A model generated the notes under the pieces. That model worked only from the letters and a program-made list of their open reading frames with translations, was not told where the DNA came from and made no database searches. DNA of 64,000 bases from Zhengitettix transpicula (Eukaryota > Arthropoda > Insecta > Orthoptera > Tetrigidae): NCBI GenBank assembly GCA_037074705.1, contig CM073594.1:59454509-59518508 (forward strand), given 5' to 3'. Position numbers and translations under genes: made by a program. This document shows, one piece after another, positions 39,265-51,284 of this stretch (position 1 is its first letter; every line of letters starts with the position of its first letter).

Positions 39265-39361
39265 ATTATAATAAAACAGACACGACGTTCCGTCCTTAAT
39301 TCATAATCCGAAAAGGTCACAAAAATGAGGCTATGGATCGTCGTGACTGTTTTATTATAAT
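39265..39361. mobile_element. 97-bp hairpin element with 23-bp terminal inverted repeats
   Basis: The left end ATTATAATAAAACAGACACG + ACG (39265-39287) and the reverse complement of 39339-39361 are identical at 22 of 23 positions. Just inside the left end is ACGTTCCGTCC, a one-base variant of the ACGTTTCGTCC motif that marks the hammerhead-like family. No coding capacity. It is probably a minimal non-autonomous element. Confidence 0.8.
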
Positions 39362-41424
39362 GTTTTCAATGAAGTTAGTTTTATAAATATTTAATTTGAC
39401 TCTCTTGTAATCATATATTTAATCTCCACAAAGAAAAGGTAATTTCATATTCGAAATAGATAAATACGTTACAGTGTTTTTCCCAATAGAATTATTCTTA
39501 CATTTATTTATATCGAAGCTGCCGACGTTTTCATTTGATTAAATATTTATTGAAGTTATGTCTATATCATAGTATCATTGTATGAAATACGATTAACATT
39601 TTTTCCGTTATAATAATGTTTGTAAAATAAGCTAAGGTAATTTATTAATAATTTTAACATTATTTATTTCATCAAGTAATATAATAAAAAATATTTTGAC
39701 ACGGACAAAGTTGAAAACACACAAAAAATAGATTTTTATATATATGTTTCTTATATTTAATTGAAGATAAGGGATTAATTTTTTAAAAAGAAAATTGTTT
39801 TGAATAATTTTACAGAAAAATAAAATTATTTTGTAATAGACAGTCCAAAAAACGTGTATTAACTGACTGAGTAATACGAAATACGTTTCAATGCCTAATT
39901 TGGACCTCAATAAGGTAAAAATAAAACGATTTTGATACCTAAATACTAGATTAATAACGTAATAAAATATTTTCTGACTGTTTTTAATTTAGTGCATTAA
40001 TACAGTCCGCTAAATGCCAATATTAAATTTCATAGAATATTTCAAGAATTTAATTTAATTAATATTTGGGAACAGATCCCGTTACAGTATTTTTTATTGT
40101 ATGCATATATTTTAGCATTCTTCTTAGAGAATAGATTAATCATCAGTTAAATTCGAAATTGTACTAAATTTCATGTAAATTTGAGGTTCTGTGTTCACAT
40201 AATTTTTGTTACATTCCGGACGTAGGTTCATGAAGTCCCCGAAATTTATTAATAACCTGTTTCTACTAATTTTTATTTACAAGTGTGTCTTTGTAGACAA
40301 AGTTGGTAAAAGACCTTACTTTGTTGAGTCCAAACCCACAAACAAGCTGGTTTTAAGTATAAACTTGCTCGGAAGACATTGTAATTTTTTTATGATGCAA
40401 GCAAAATAAAGCGAAATCCGTTACAGGGTTGTCTGCCGTAATTTTTCTTATTTCAGTCGTACTACAGGATATAATTTGGAATTGAAATTTTCGAGCAACT
40501 GTGTTGAATTCATTAGTAGAAAGCGTCTGGTTTTTCCATCGCCTAGATGGTATTCTTGTTGTTCGAAATGTGGACTGTCTTATTCCTCATATTTCTCTTA
40601 TATTGCAATTCTTCTTACATCTTCGCCTTTGACCTGTCCAAATCCATGTCACCTGTTCCTCTCCACAAAAATACAATCTAGGACCCGTCATCATCTATTA
40701 ATGTACCCTAGTTTCTGTTATTGTCCTACGTTCGTTTCCCGATCTGGGTAACCCGTCGCCGGACACAAGTGATGTTTGGTCACGTGACTGGGGCGTAATG
40801 GCGCCCGTGGAGGGGTGGGTTTGGATGGTCCCCGACTGCAAATATTTGGTTCCAGAAGCTATTGGCTTCTAGTTAATTGCTTTCGGTGTTAATTCTAACG
40901 AGAGGTAATGCTCCACGGCAATTGGTTAGTGTTCCCGAACGACAACAACGTACCTGGAGGTCTCGACCGATGAGGTTTCATTAACATCGATTGCTTTAGT
41001 GAGGTTGGCTACTGAATTCAATTAGAAACACCACGAGAAAGTTTCAGGACTTCTTTAAACTGATGGGAACGGTTTTAAATGGTTCGGAGTTGTTCGCGAT
41101 TAATTTGAAACGTTCTGAACACCTCAAATAACATGTTCAAAACTACGAAACTGCGTCTGGTTCCAAGATAAGTTTTTAAACACACGAAAATTTTGAAATT
41201 ATCATAGAAATAATTACAAATCTTTGAAAATGACGGCTTTACATGACTTAGTTCACGTAGAGAAGGTGAATCAGAAACATGGCTGACATGAAAATTCACT
41301 CTTGATCTGAGGATAACATCAGAAAAATAAAAATTAGTATGCATGGAAAACTGAGAACAATAAAAAATTTACGTAGGATTGAAAATTAATATAGAAAAAT
41401 ACAGATAAAATTGAAATATCGCAC

Positions 41425-41500
41425 AACATCTTCAGAGAAACACAAGAGCCTAGAGAGACACAAATCCACAAGTCAGTTTACAAACCTTAATGCTTTGGCT
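41425..41500 (-). repeat. Dispersed repeat copy related to 23706-23815
   Basis: On the minus strand GTGTCTCTCTAGGCTCTTGT is followed by CTCTGAAGATGTTGTGCGAT. This aligns with GTGTCGCTCTAGGCTCTTTT and CACCTGACGAAAGATGATGT of the 23.7-kb copy. Stem II and GAAAC are deleted. Confidence 0.6.
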
Positions 41501-42733
41501 ATCTTTCTTATTATACAACAAAAAAAGTAATCACGATTCTTGACGTTAAGTGTAACTGTTATGGAGCTTGGAATAACTCACGAAGGATATATTATGTTTT
41601 TTTTAAGTGGTTAAAAATATTACCACGCCTCATGACGTCACAATAACTACCAGTTGGTACCAAACGCCATTTTTTCCGTTTGTCTGCACTCAACAAAGTA
41701 AGGCCATACTTGCAATGACGTCCCTTTACTGCCTTTCCGTCCCAAATCACACTTTTAGCTATAAATAAGTCGAAACAGTTTATTAAATAACCTTTTAGGA
41801 TGCGGCTTATGGAGACTTCCGTAAATTATTGCAGATTATTTCAATACATAACCTGAAATTCACGTTCCAGATTGAATTAAATAGATAAGTTAATTAAGCC
41901 AATAAGATGAATACTAAAATCAATCCATCCAAAGGAATTAAAAATGGATACGTTATAAAAGAGAAAATTTTTAACATTATTAATTTCTTGAGATATTTTA
42001 TAAAATTTAAATATTGAGGTTTATCTGACTGCATTATATACATATTAATGGACAAACGATCACAAAATTTTGCAGTAAATTATTCTCACCATATTTTTAT
42101 TTTTTCCTAATGAATTTAGGGACAAAGCGTGGTGAGAAAATAATATATAGGTGACTATATTTAATATAATTGGTGACCGATTTAACTGAAGACATTGATT
42201 AATCTCTTAAACTGTCAAACGCAAAAATTAATGGTGGGTATCGAAAAAAAATCAAACCTAACATCCTGGAGGTTAGCGATTGGGGGAAATTACAATTATT
42301 ATCCACCATTTTTTGCTATTGAAAACTTTTTCATCAAGATGGTAATAGGAACGATATTGAAAGGGGAGAAAAACAAATATCAGAAACGTTTCAGAACAAT
42401 TATGGGTTAAGTCGTATTTTACGGTAAATGCTTCAGTTTCCGCGAAATGGTACATAAAAGGGGGGGACATCTTAATCGTAATAGAAGCTTATGGACTAGG
42501 ACGCTTAATTAGCTCTACCGTTAAAACCGGTTCATGGACTATTTCTTCTTATCTCTAGCCACAGATGATATCAATTAAACAATAGTTTTTTTTTAAAAAA
42601 AATGTTTAATTTCACCATTTATTTGTCTTTAACCCTATTTACCGCTTTGTCGCAATTGTATAGAACATGTAGTAGCATCAATCCCGTTCTTTAATGCCTA
42701 CTCTGACATTCTTTTCTCTTTTTAACTTTTCAG

Positions 42734-42855
42734 TTCCTCCGAGTATCAGAATGTCTCCAGGCAACGGCCAAATAAAGGCGAGAAAGGGAGGCACAATCAC
42801 CCTCGAATGCAAAGCGTCTGGAAATCCAGTTCCAAGCATTTCGTGGACGCGAAAG
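42734..42855 (+). CDS. klg: klingon-like Ig-superfamily adhesion protein, exon encoding the first half of Ig2
   Basis: This 122-bp exon has acceptor TTAACTTTTCAG and donor AAG|GTAAGT, the consensus form. It enters in phase 1 (split Val) and leaves in phase 0. It encodes VPPSIRMSPGNGQIKARKGG followed by TITLECKASGNPVPSISWTR and K. VPPSI is the usual linker between Ig1 and Ig2 in lachesin/klingon/neurotrimin proteins. ARKGGTITLECKASGNPVPSISW is a textbook I-set Ig B to C strand segment with the first cysteine and core tryptophan. It follows the preceding exon in phase after a 12.4-kb intron. Ig2 in this family is adjacent to the homophilic contact region of Ig1. Reading on past the donor gives unrelated residues, which supports the splice site. 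Confidence 0.93.
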
Positions 42856-45390
42856 GTAAGTTTTGCATACATTACCAGAGGACGATCGAAGATGAATATT
42901 AAGTTCTCTGATCAGTCACGGATTTGACATAGTTGAAAAAATAGATATAATAACGACGATGATGTAAAATCGTGACGTCGTTAAGTAACTGAGTATTAAG
43001 GTTAATTTTTAGGATTGTTAATTGTGTCATATATTAAGTAATTGATACATACGTTGAATTAAGCACGAATGGTATCGAAACAATACAAGTAAAATAAGAA
43101 AATAACAAAATTCAGACATTTTAAAAGCCATAGTTGTGTCTATAAGAAGTAATAAAAGGTAATACGATCAATTTTATGAGCAATTCTCAAAACTCACCCG
43201 TAAATTAGCAATTATTTAACTAAAAATACACCAAAATACATGTAAAAGAAGCAATTATTTTTGTGAAATTAAATTGTAAAAAATAATGAAAACGTGAATT
43301 AAATTTCAACCTACATTAGTCTTGATATTCAGTGGATATGAGTGATATTAATTTCTTAAAATAGAATTTTTGGCTCAATTAGATCGCTTTATACGTTGCA
43401 TAACACGTCATATACATAAATTAAATAAATTATTTACAGAGAAAATATAATCACACATATAAGATTTAATTTTTATAACTGCTTCAATATATTTCCTAAA
43501 GATTCTGTTTATCAAGCACCTATATACGAAAATAAATAAATATAATAGTGTCCAAACTCTCAAAGAAAAATATATTAATTAAATGTGACATTAGAAGAAC
43601 GTTTCCTCTATTCATTTAGCACTTCAACAACGTTACGTTTCAAAATCTGTTCTATGAAAATTATTTTACAGTGTCAAAAATAACTTATAATACACCGTTA
43701 AAGGTCAATTAATATTTTACAAATAGATTTAAAGTGTGTTTCAACTAATAAAATTTATAAGAACCTTTAATTCCAGATAAATTTAATATAAATTAAGTAA
43801 AAAGTCTATCCTGTGTCATTTTCTGTGTCAATGTTGCTAATATTAAATGTCTCGGGGTCGAATAAATTTTTCATTAATATATTTATAAATCCAATAATAA
43901 TTATTATCGCAATAAAACAAAACATCATTATAAGTATTTTATATTACATTGTGTCCGATATCAATAAACAGAAACTTCTGACTGGTTAGCAATTTTTAAT
44001 TTCATTAAAAATATATTTCCGACTAACTCGGTTAGTTTATTCATTTAACAGTCTAAATATTCTGAATGTATTGAATCAATTATTTTCGTTAAGTGTCGCA
44101 GAATAAATTGTTGTTTTTTTTCAATTCTCTCAAGCTTCGCGTGATAAAATCAACTTTTGTTTCTGTTATTGGTTATTTTTTGTTTCTAACATTCAACAAA
44201 ACTGTTAACCCAGAAGAAGAATAATACCTCTTAGAATGTTAGTCAACAATTTTCTTAACCTGACTGACACAACAAGCTGTTTCCAAGGTAAACAAAAATA
44301 AATACAATTGTATTTATTAAATCTGTTGCTGTTAAAGAGAAACAATTATAAGATAAAATCAACAATCTCCATAAGTAACACCCCCTTCATCATCATGTAT
44401 GTCTAATTTTTTATATTTTATAAATATTATAACATAAAATTGTATATTAAATAGTTATTGTAATATAATTATTCGAAATTTAGGACAGTGTTATTAAATT
44501 GAGGGACGTTTCGTCCATTATTTTAGGATCTCTTCAGGTTTAGGCTTTTCATATATGAAAAATCACAAAAAATTTGCTGCCTTGTCAAAATAATACTTTC
44601 TAATAATTAATAAATGATGAAGAAGTCCTACAGCCAGGACGAAACGTCGCTGTATTTAATCTGTCGTTAATAAAAAAAATTTCTGATTCACGACTGTGTA
44701 TTTATTTTGCTATAATGTTATAAATGTCAGATATTTTTACATCAAACTATTTTTCTTTGAAGAAATATTGCATAATATTAATAAACATCTTATATTATTT
44801 ATTTAACAACTAATGAAGTCCAAAATTAGGGGGACGAAGCATTGTTAATTAATAAACCGTTTCACAGTGTTTGGCCTGCATATACATTGTTTAATTATAT
44901 AAGATAATTAATATATACATTTATTACAAGTATTAATAAATACAAAATTGTAGGTGAAAGAAGTGTATTTCAGAGTAGTTTTTTTTTTTTTGGAAAAACA
45001 ACTTTCATCAAAAGCGACTCGTAAACTTTTACCCGTGAAGTGTAGCTGCTTTTAATCTGGAATAATAAAAAATGTGTCAAATTTTTATGTGTGACGCACC
45101 AGTGCTGCCTATAATAATTCTGACGTACGAATCGTAAAATTTGAATTTTCAGATGTAACATACCGCGGTTTGAAAAAACAACGAAATACCAATTATTTTT
45201 TTCCTAAATAACGTAATGGGGCGGTCGTCCCCAAAATATCTGGCATTTGTGAGGATTCGATTTTTACGATGTTGGTTATCATGAATATGTTAATCAGGAA
45301 AACATCCAAAGACTCAATTAACTCAGTTGGAAAAAGCCAATAAGCTTCGATTTCTTTTATGAGGCACGTACAGTGATTTTGTTTTCGCAG
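42856..45390 (+). other. klg intron of 2.5 kb within Ig2
   Basis: Begins GTAAGT and ends TTCGCAG. It is the shortest intron in the window and very AT-rich. The only structured part seen is an inverted pair of hammerhead-like motifs at 44500-44665. A run of T at 44981-44992 has no evident partner. Confidence 0.88.
44500..44665. repeat. Inverted pair of hammerhead-like motifs
   Basis: Left motif, minus strand: CCTGAAGAGATCC, a nine-base A/T loop, then GGACGAAACGTCC (44504-44539). Here the CTGANGA and GAAAC core boxes are both intact. Right motif, plus strand: ATGAAGAAGTCC, loop TACAGCCA, GGAC then GAAACGTCGC (44619-44650), with a perfect GTCC/GGAC stem II but the first core C changed to A. The two face away from each other around about 80 bp. 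Confidence 0.6.
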
Positions 45391-45541
45391 GACAACACTC
45401 TACCGACCGGGGAGAAGTCCGTGGAAGGTTTCAGCATCACGCTGGAGAAGATTGATCGCCATCAGGCTGGAGTCTACCAGTGCACTGCCAACAACGGCGT
45501 CGGAGATCCTGTCACAGTGGACATGACTTTGGACGTTCTCT
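45391..45541 (+). CDS. klg: klingon-like Ig-superfamily adhesion protein, exon completing Ig2
   Basis: This 151-bp exon has acceptor GTTTTCGCAG and donor CTCT|GTGAGT, entering in phase 0 and leaving in phase 1. It encodes DNTLPTGEKSVEGFSITLEK, then IDRHQAGVYQCTANNGVGDP, then VTVDMTLDVL. RHQAGVYQCTANNGVG carries the second cysteine of Ig2 in the usual x-A-G-x-Y-x-C setting. GVGDPVTVDMxLDVL is the stretch that most specifically recalls klingon among its relatives. The next exon should start with Tyr-Pro-Pro and encode Ig3, but no such sequence was seen up to the end of the window, so the following intron exceeds 18.4 kb. With its three partners the exon gives about 194 residues, short of a family protein of roughly 400-550 residues. 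The gene is therefore partial here, not broken. Confidence 0.93.
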
Positions 45542-48204
45542 GTGAGTATCACACGAAAATCTTTAACATGTTTAACCGAACTAGCGACGAATTATATATT
45601 TCACATCCTTAAAAAATTAATTATCCATTAAGAAACAATTTTTCATCACTAAATTTTCACCCTTATGGTAGTTTTTTCACAGAATCTCGACTTGTATTAA
45701 AAATGATACCATGTTTCCTCAGAATATAATTTTTTTAGTTTTCTGCTATGCATAAATAAATAGGCAAGAGACTTTACCCCTCCATAATTAAAAACATTTG
45801 TACTTTTAAATCCATTCATAGCTTCAAGCATTTAATTATTATAAGGGTACATTAATTAAATTAACAGCCCTTTATACCAGACATTTCATAATGTTTTATT
45901 CAACACAACAACGTTCAGTACTTTTCATCACGTTTCTCAACATAATTTTTTGTCATAAGCGATGTAAAGAGCAAAAAAAGCACAGATATATATAATATAT
46001 ACTTTTTAATTATCCTAAAAACTTGAAAAATAAATAAAATGTATAACAATATAATATTTAAAATCAAAATATAAATTTTCAGCATTTTCCTAATTTAATA
46101 ATGAATGTTATTGATCATAATTTCTTTTGAACTTCGGTTAATTTAAAATTTAAATTACATATTACATTTATTAAAAAAATAAAGATTTAATTTTTTTAAA
46201 TATAAAATAAATTGAAATATTTTAAATTATAAATATTACTTAAGTTTATGGTATCATTTATGAATTTATCGTGATAAGGGCCAGTTTAAATATGAAAAAT
46301 TTCTGATAAATTATGTTTTAATAAATCTAAAATATCCCATGAATTTCTTGGTTTAAGTTTGAAATTTTAATTCGGTGATGAATAAGGTTTATAACTACTT
46401 TATTATATTTTATGTCATTTTGATTTTCCTTACAACATTCAAGATAGAATAATATTGTTGTTTTTCAAATCAAATAAATTTTTATAGAAAGGTAAAACAA
46501 GCATGTTTCTTAAATTTGTGGTTTGAAATTTTATGCCATTTGTTCTTTAAATCTCGCATGACAGCAAATTTTGGTTGCCGCAAATCCATAACATGGTCAA
46601 CCAGATAAAAGTACCAAAAACATATATTGAAACGTTTTGTTTAATAAAATATTTTTTTAAATGAGTTGTAAGTGATGCTAATTTAATTAATTTGTCATAT
46701 TAATTGAAGAAAAACAGACGTGAAGTTAAAATATTATCCTTTATATTATGTTGCAATAGCATATTTTATTATTATACTCTATTATTTTAAAAAAGCACAC
46801 AGCATCTACATTACACGTCCCGTGTATGATCTCCGAGATATTAAATTAATAAAAATATGGCGGCAGAGACGCAAAAGCGTCGTGTAGATCCAGCTTCAAC
46901 CACGAGAACATTTCTTGTCATATTTTTCTATTATATACTCGGGTTTGAAATATAGTAAGTCCTCTCATGTCATGAATTATTTTTTAATGTCTCCCTTTAC
47001 AAAGAAGGACCGTGTTGAGGAATCGTGATGATGGCCTCTTGTGCAGTCGACGATTTTCCCAATAAATTTTTAAATGCTGGGCAAGATTTGGCTGAACTTA
47101 ATCCTCGATTTTTTAGTTAAAAATGGTGACACGGCAACATTTGTAATTGTCACGCGTGGACGTTCCGTAGTGCATAGTTTGACCCATGGCTAACGCTATT
47201 AACTAATTACGAGCCGGAAAGTGACACGCCAGTAATAGATTAGCGTTCTCCATTACAAAAGTGAATTATGCACTTTGCTACCGGAAGAAAATCAAATGGA
47301 ACAATAATTGTGAGCAAAAATCCACAAGGGAGAAAACACTTGTTGAAACGTATTTTTTAACTAATTATGTAAGTTGTCTAAAAAAATTATTACAGTTTAT
47401 TTTACTCGATTATGTGAACACGTGTCTTGGAAATGGAATTATAAACCAACCCTCAACAGCCACTCTCACCCTGAAACCTTAAATTAAGTCATGTGCGTGG
47501 AAGTTAAGGAGGAAAAATTAACGTACGCGTTCAGGATATTTTTTCCCCCGGTGGCAGCAAAAGAAAAATGATTTAATTCTTTCGTTTTTTAAAATAAAGT
47601 GAATTATGGTATAAGGCGTATATTAAATACGGAAAAAACTGGATGGGAGTCGAAAATAGTTTTAAAAAAAATTATTGGGGGAGGGGAGTCTTGTCATGTC
47701 ATGACACAGCAGAATGTGTCGGTTTTAACGAAGTTAGGCTTCCATCCCTACCTCGCCTTCGGTTTCTTTCAAGACAATTCTCTTAAATAAGGGCAAAGGG
47801 AGGCGGGGGGTTGCAAAATTCTATTTGGAATATTTCCTGTAGGATTGCAAGTTCTCGTGTTTGAGGCGCAATTTTATTACAAAAGCTTTCCAGCGCTGCT
47901 GCACAAAATTACTTCAGAAGGGTGGTTATTTAACAAAATTTTAAGGAGGGTTGAAATTTTTGATAAAACGCAAAAAGGACTGTGGGAATTACCTTAAAAA
48001 TTAGTTGCTAATGAATTCTAGTGAAATATATTATTGTGGTTGTCATAGTTGTTATACTTTGAGTTCAGTCATGAAATATTTTTATACAGTCATACAGAAC
48101 TTTGGTTCAACATTAATATGATTGTAAACAGGTACATTTATCTGACATTAATGAAGTCAATAAATATATTAAAAGGCCAAGAAGTCACATAAAAATTTAA
48201 TAGT

Positions 48205-48430
48205 TAAATAACACAACGTTTCGTTCCACTTTCTACAACTTGTAGTAAAACAAGAAATATATTGAAACAATTTTTATGTAAATGTGATATGAAAAAATGT
48301 TTTATAAATGTTTTAATTACGTGATTATAAAAATTTTTCTTTAAATTGTTACATAGTCGTCTATATATATTTTTGTTTTAATTCACGTGAATAACTTCTA
48401 GGTAAATGAACGAAACGTTGTGTCATTTTG
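48205..48430. repeat. Inverted pair of hammerhead-family ends
   Basis: ACACAACGTTTCGTTC at 48211-48226 is mirrored by GAACGAAACGTTGTGT at 48408-48423, a perfect 16-base inverted repeat. The GAAACGTT-GTGT part is the 3' half of the motif family. The interior is AT-rich and non-coding. The left motif also has TGTAGAAAGTGG where CTGANGA plus stem II is expected. Confidence 0.65.
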
Positions 48431-48954
48431 AATTAAATTTTTTCTGTCTTGTTAACTGTGTTAATCATTATTATTAAAATTTAATTACACGTTAAAATAT
48501 TTTTATTTTATTAAATATTATTCCTGTCAAATTTTGTTGGCTTATTTATTGATAATTGAATGATGTCAGATAAATATAGCTATTGTTATTATTCTGTTTT
48601 GTACCTTAATATAGATCCTTAGACTATTCGGAAATGTACCTTTTGATTCATTTGTCTTCAGATCCTTTTTTACAGTACATTTATTTCAAATTTTTCTATA
48701 GACTCGGTTCTTTTCATTCCGCGATCCTTCACAACTGTTTTTCCTTTCGATTCATCGTTAAATTCCGAGTTTAAATGTTCTACATTATTAAAAATCAATT
48801 ACAAAGAGGCTTTAAAATACATCCTAGAATATTAATAATTTATTTGGAAGGTGAATAGACCTGAAGTTTAAAAGTGTTAGGATTAATGTAGTATGAAAAT
48901 TAATTACGAAACAAGCGAAACCGACGTTTACGAGTGCTTATGTTATGTAATGAC

Positions 48955-49005
48955 ATGGTCTCTTGCGCTGAAGAAGAACGATTTCTTAGTGTTCGAAACG
49001 TCAGT
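48955..49005 (+). ncRNA. Hammerhead-ribozyme-like motif with intact core boxes
   Basis: CTGAAGA (48968-48974) is followed by one extra A, GAAC (48976-48979), an 11-base loop, GTTC (48991-48994) and GAAAC-GTC (48995-49002). The order and boxes fit a minimal type I hammerhead with a four-base-pair stem II. GAAACGTC allows only a two-base-pair stem III, the arrangement known from Penelope-like elements. The extra A next to stem II and poor pairing of stem I (GCG before, AGT after) argue against full activity. Confidence 0.45.
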
Positions 49006-49479
49006 TGATTCTTTTTTAACGTTTCATCTTTCTTTGCAATCGCCTCTTCTTCCTGACCTTCAAAAGTTTAAATTCTTATGTCATTATATCTTTCAAATCA
49101 CAGAAAACCAATCATGTGGTTCTAAATTTACGAAGATAATGAACTTTAATTGCATAGAGTTTGTTTTGAGCATCTGACCCTGTAATTATAGTTATAAATA
49201 TTGAGTAATAGAATGTAAGTTACTTCGTAAATATTTTGTTATTAAAAATCTTATTTGACGACGTTTCAGAGATTTTCTGGGCCGTGTTTTGTTTTCAACC
49301 CGGTATTGGAAGTTATTTATGATTATTAAATTATCTTCTGCTGTCTTGAAATGTCGTTCCAGTGATGATTAGTAAGAAGGAAGTCAGAAGGTTTCGTTTT
49401 TTTTAAAACTGGAATATAGATTGAAAATTAGACACCCTATTATTTCTCCGAGACACGTAATAATTTTTACCTTCATTGT

Positions 49480-49950
49480 CTCGTCGCACCGTGCAAGCGA
49501 AAGAATTTTTATTGCGGTGGCGGTGCCGAAATCGTGGCAAGCCCCCCCCCCCTTCCAACCTTTACAATCCGTCCCCACCACCCACCAGTCAGTCCCCCAC
49601 CTCGTCCGTCGTTTCTTTTCTCTGAACTACTCAATATTCTGTTGTGATACTTTATTCCACTACATTAACCTATAAACTTTATAAAGGCGACCACATAGGC
49701 CCATTTATGTTTTATACGCCTCTGAGTCTGTTCCACTATAAATGCATTAGCGAAAGCCGTATTTCAAGAGCCAAGCCGCCACGAATTCATAATTGAAGGC
49801 TTATTGAGGAGCCTCTCCAGCTCCAGGGCGACGTTTAGTAGGAAATATTATATTTCGGCTAAAAACCTTGCGCGCAAGGCAAACCCGCCCCAAGGCTCGC
49901 ATCGTAAAAAGTAACTGCGCCGGCACTACGTTGAGGATTTTTTCCCTTTA
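49480..49950. other. GC-richer intronic island with C11 run
   Basis: Contains a C run at 49542-49552 and CpG-rich sequence to about 49925. Open frames on both strands across 49384-49675 are mirror effects of composition. No protein similarity was recognised. Confidence 0.4.
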
Positions 49951-50552
49951 CGAATATTACTAAAGTCGCCCTATTCTACGAAAAAAAGATATTGTCGTCG
50001 TCCGTAATAAGACAATATTCCATTTAAAAACAGAACTGCATGTAAGACAGTACTCGTGTGAACACTTCAGTGCAAATGAACATCCTCAGGTTCTCAGTTT
50101 TGCGCTTACAGAACTATATTTTTCGTCGCCAAATACCACTTTCGTTGCTGATGACTTTTCTATCAATAGGCTCAAAAACTTTTACATAATTTGGACGATT
50201 CGGTACAAATATATTTTAAATATTTAGTTTATTGTAACATCAACCGACATGGTTATTAGTGACCACGATATATTTATTATATTTACAAATATATTTATTA
50301 AGAAGAACTATTTCAGTCAAGATATATACATTCTGTGTGAATGAACAGCAGACCTCCAGTAAAATGTATTCAAAAAATTGCATTTACTTACACAAAATAA
50401 ATGAAAAAAATATTTTAGAAAATTTAATAAAAGTTCTCTTCAAATTATGATCAAAGATGCAATGAAATAGGAGTTAACTTTAAATTAGGCTGTGGCTAAC
50501 AACAAACTGTTGATTTGCCAGTGTCTTCCTCATGAATGGACTAGTCGGGGAA

Positions 50553-50562
50553 GGGGGGGGGG
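50553..50562 (+). repeat. G10 homopolymer tract
   Basis: Run of ten G after GGGGAA. A (GGT)n-like purine-rich stretch lies about 130 bp downstream. Confidence 0.8.
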
Positions 50563-50771
50563 CGCAATGACTCCATGTCCCAATAGTATGGGTCCAAATG
50601 GAACGTTTTTAACTTTGGATGAACTGCAATGATGCTAATCGTCCAGTTTATATGAACATTTTCCATTATTTGGTAGTGATGGTGGTGGTGGTTTCACTGG
50701 TTATTTCACCCTAGCCCCTGATAAGAAATACACAGAATTTTGAGTGGATATGTATAGAGGTATAGCTGAAT

Positions 50772-50813
50772 CTGGAAGATGAGCCGAAGTCTTGCAAAAC
50801 GACTTAGTAACTC
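50772..50813 (+). repeat. Degenerate hammerhead-related motif
   Basis: CTGGAAGATGAGCCGAAGTC followed by TTGCAAAACGACTTAGTAAC aligns with 61855-61898 (CTGGAAGATGACGACAGAGC...TTGCGG...GAAAC). The upstream blocks GGTATAGCTGAAT and GGATAGTTCGC also match. The GAAA box is lost here. Confidence 0.4.
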
Positions 50814-51284
50814 GAATTTATTTTTAATACAAGTAAACACGTATAATAAATAATGTTTTTAGATGTGTCATATTCGGATGTTAGTGACGTACTGTAGTAA
50901 CAAAATGTTAATACTTACTAAGAAAAGAAACACCAAGATTGTATGTAAAGAACCATGCGGATCTTGAAACTGCGGCGTTTATACCTGATGACGTCATCGG
51001 TGACGCACAGTTGTCACTAAAAATGTTTTGTATTTTTCTTCATTTTACTACTACGTAATGTGGTAATTCATTTTTTAAACGCAATATTAGGTTTTTATTC
51101 GTTTTTTATTACACATTGAAGGTTTCTTGATTTTTTGACTAATTTTCTGTCAAACATACACTCGGGAAATGTATATTTATTACCATTCCGTGTTTTCCTT
51201 TTAGTAAATCAGCTTAATTGTACTTTTTATCAAGTTTCATGACCCCAGAGAAGTTTGTAACTGTGTTTCATCGTATTTCCACGG

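Larger units (their letters stand above)
30373..42733 (+). other. klg intron of 12.4 kb between Ig1 and Ig2
   Basis: Begins GTGAGC and ends TTTTCAG. It contains poly-C runs near 30891 and 31872, a 142-bp tandem duplication (34401-34680), a hammerhead-like relic (35215-35362), GC-richer islands at about 31780-32260, 35790-36510, 38180-38770 and 40730-41000, a 97-bp perfect-ended hairpin element (39265-39361) and another relic (41425-41500). About 32.5-34 kb and 36.5-38 kb are AT-rich low-complexity sequence with nothing recognisable. Confidence 0.85.

Noticed and set aside
40476..40751. 91-codon plus-strand frame
   Set aside because: Cys/Ser/Tyr-biased peptide. The reverse strand gives a Lys/Arg-rich sequence with vague retroelement likeness but no signature motif.
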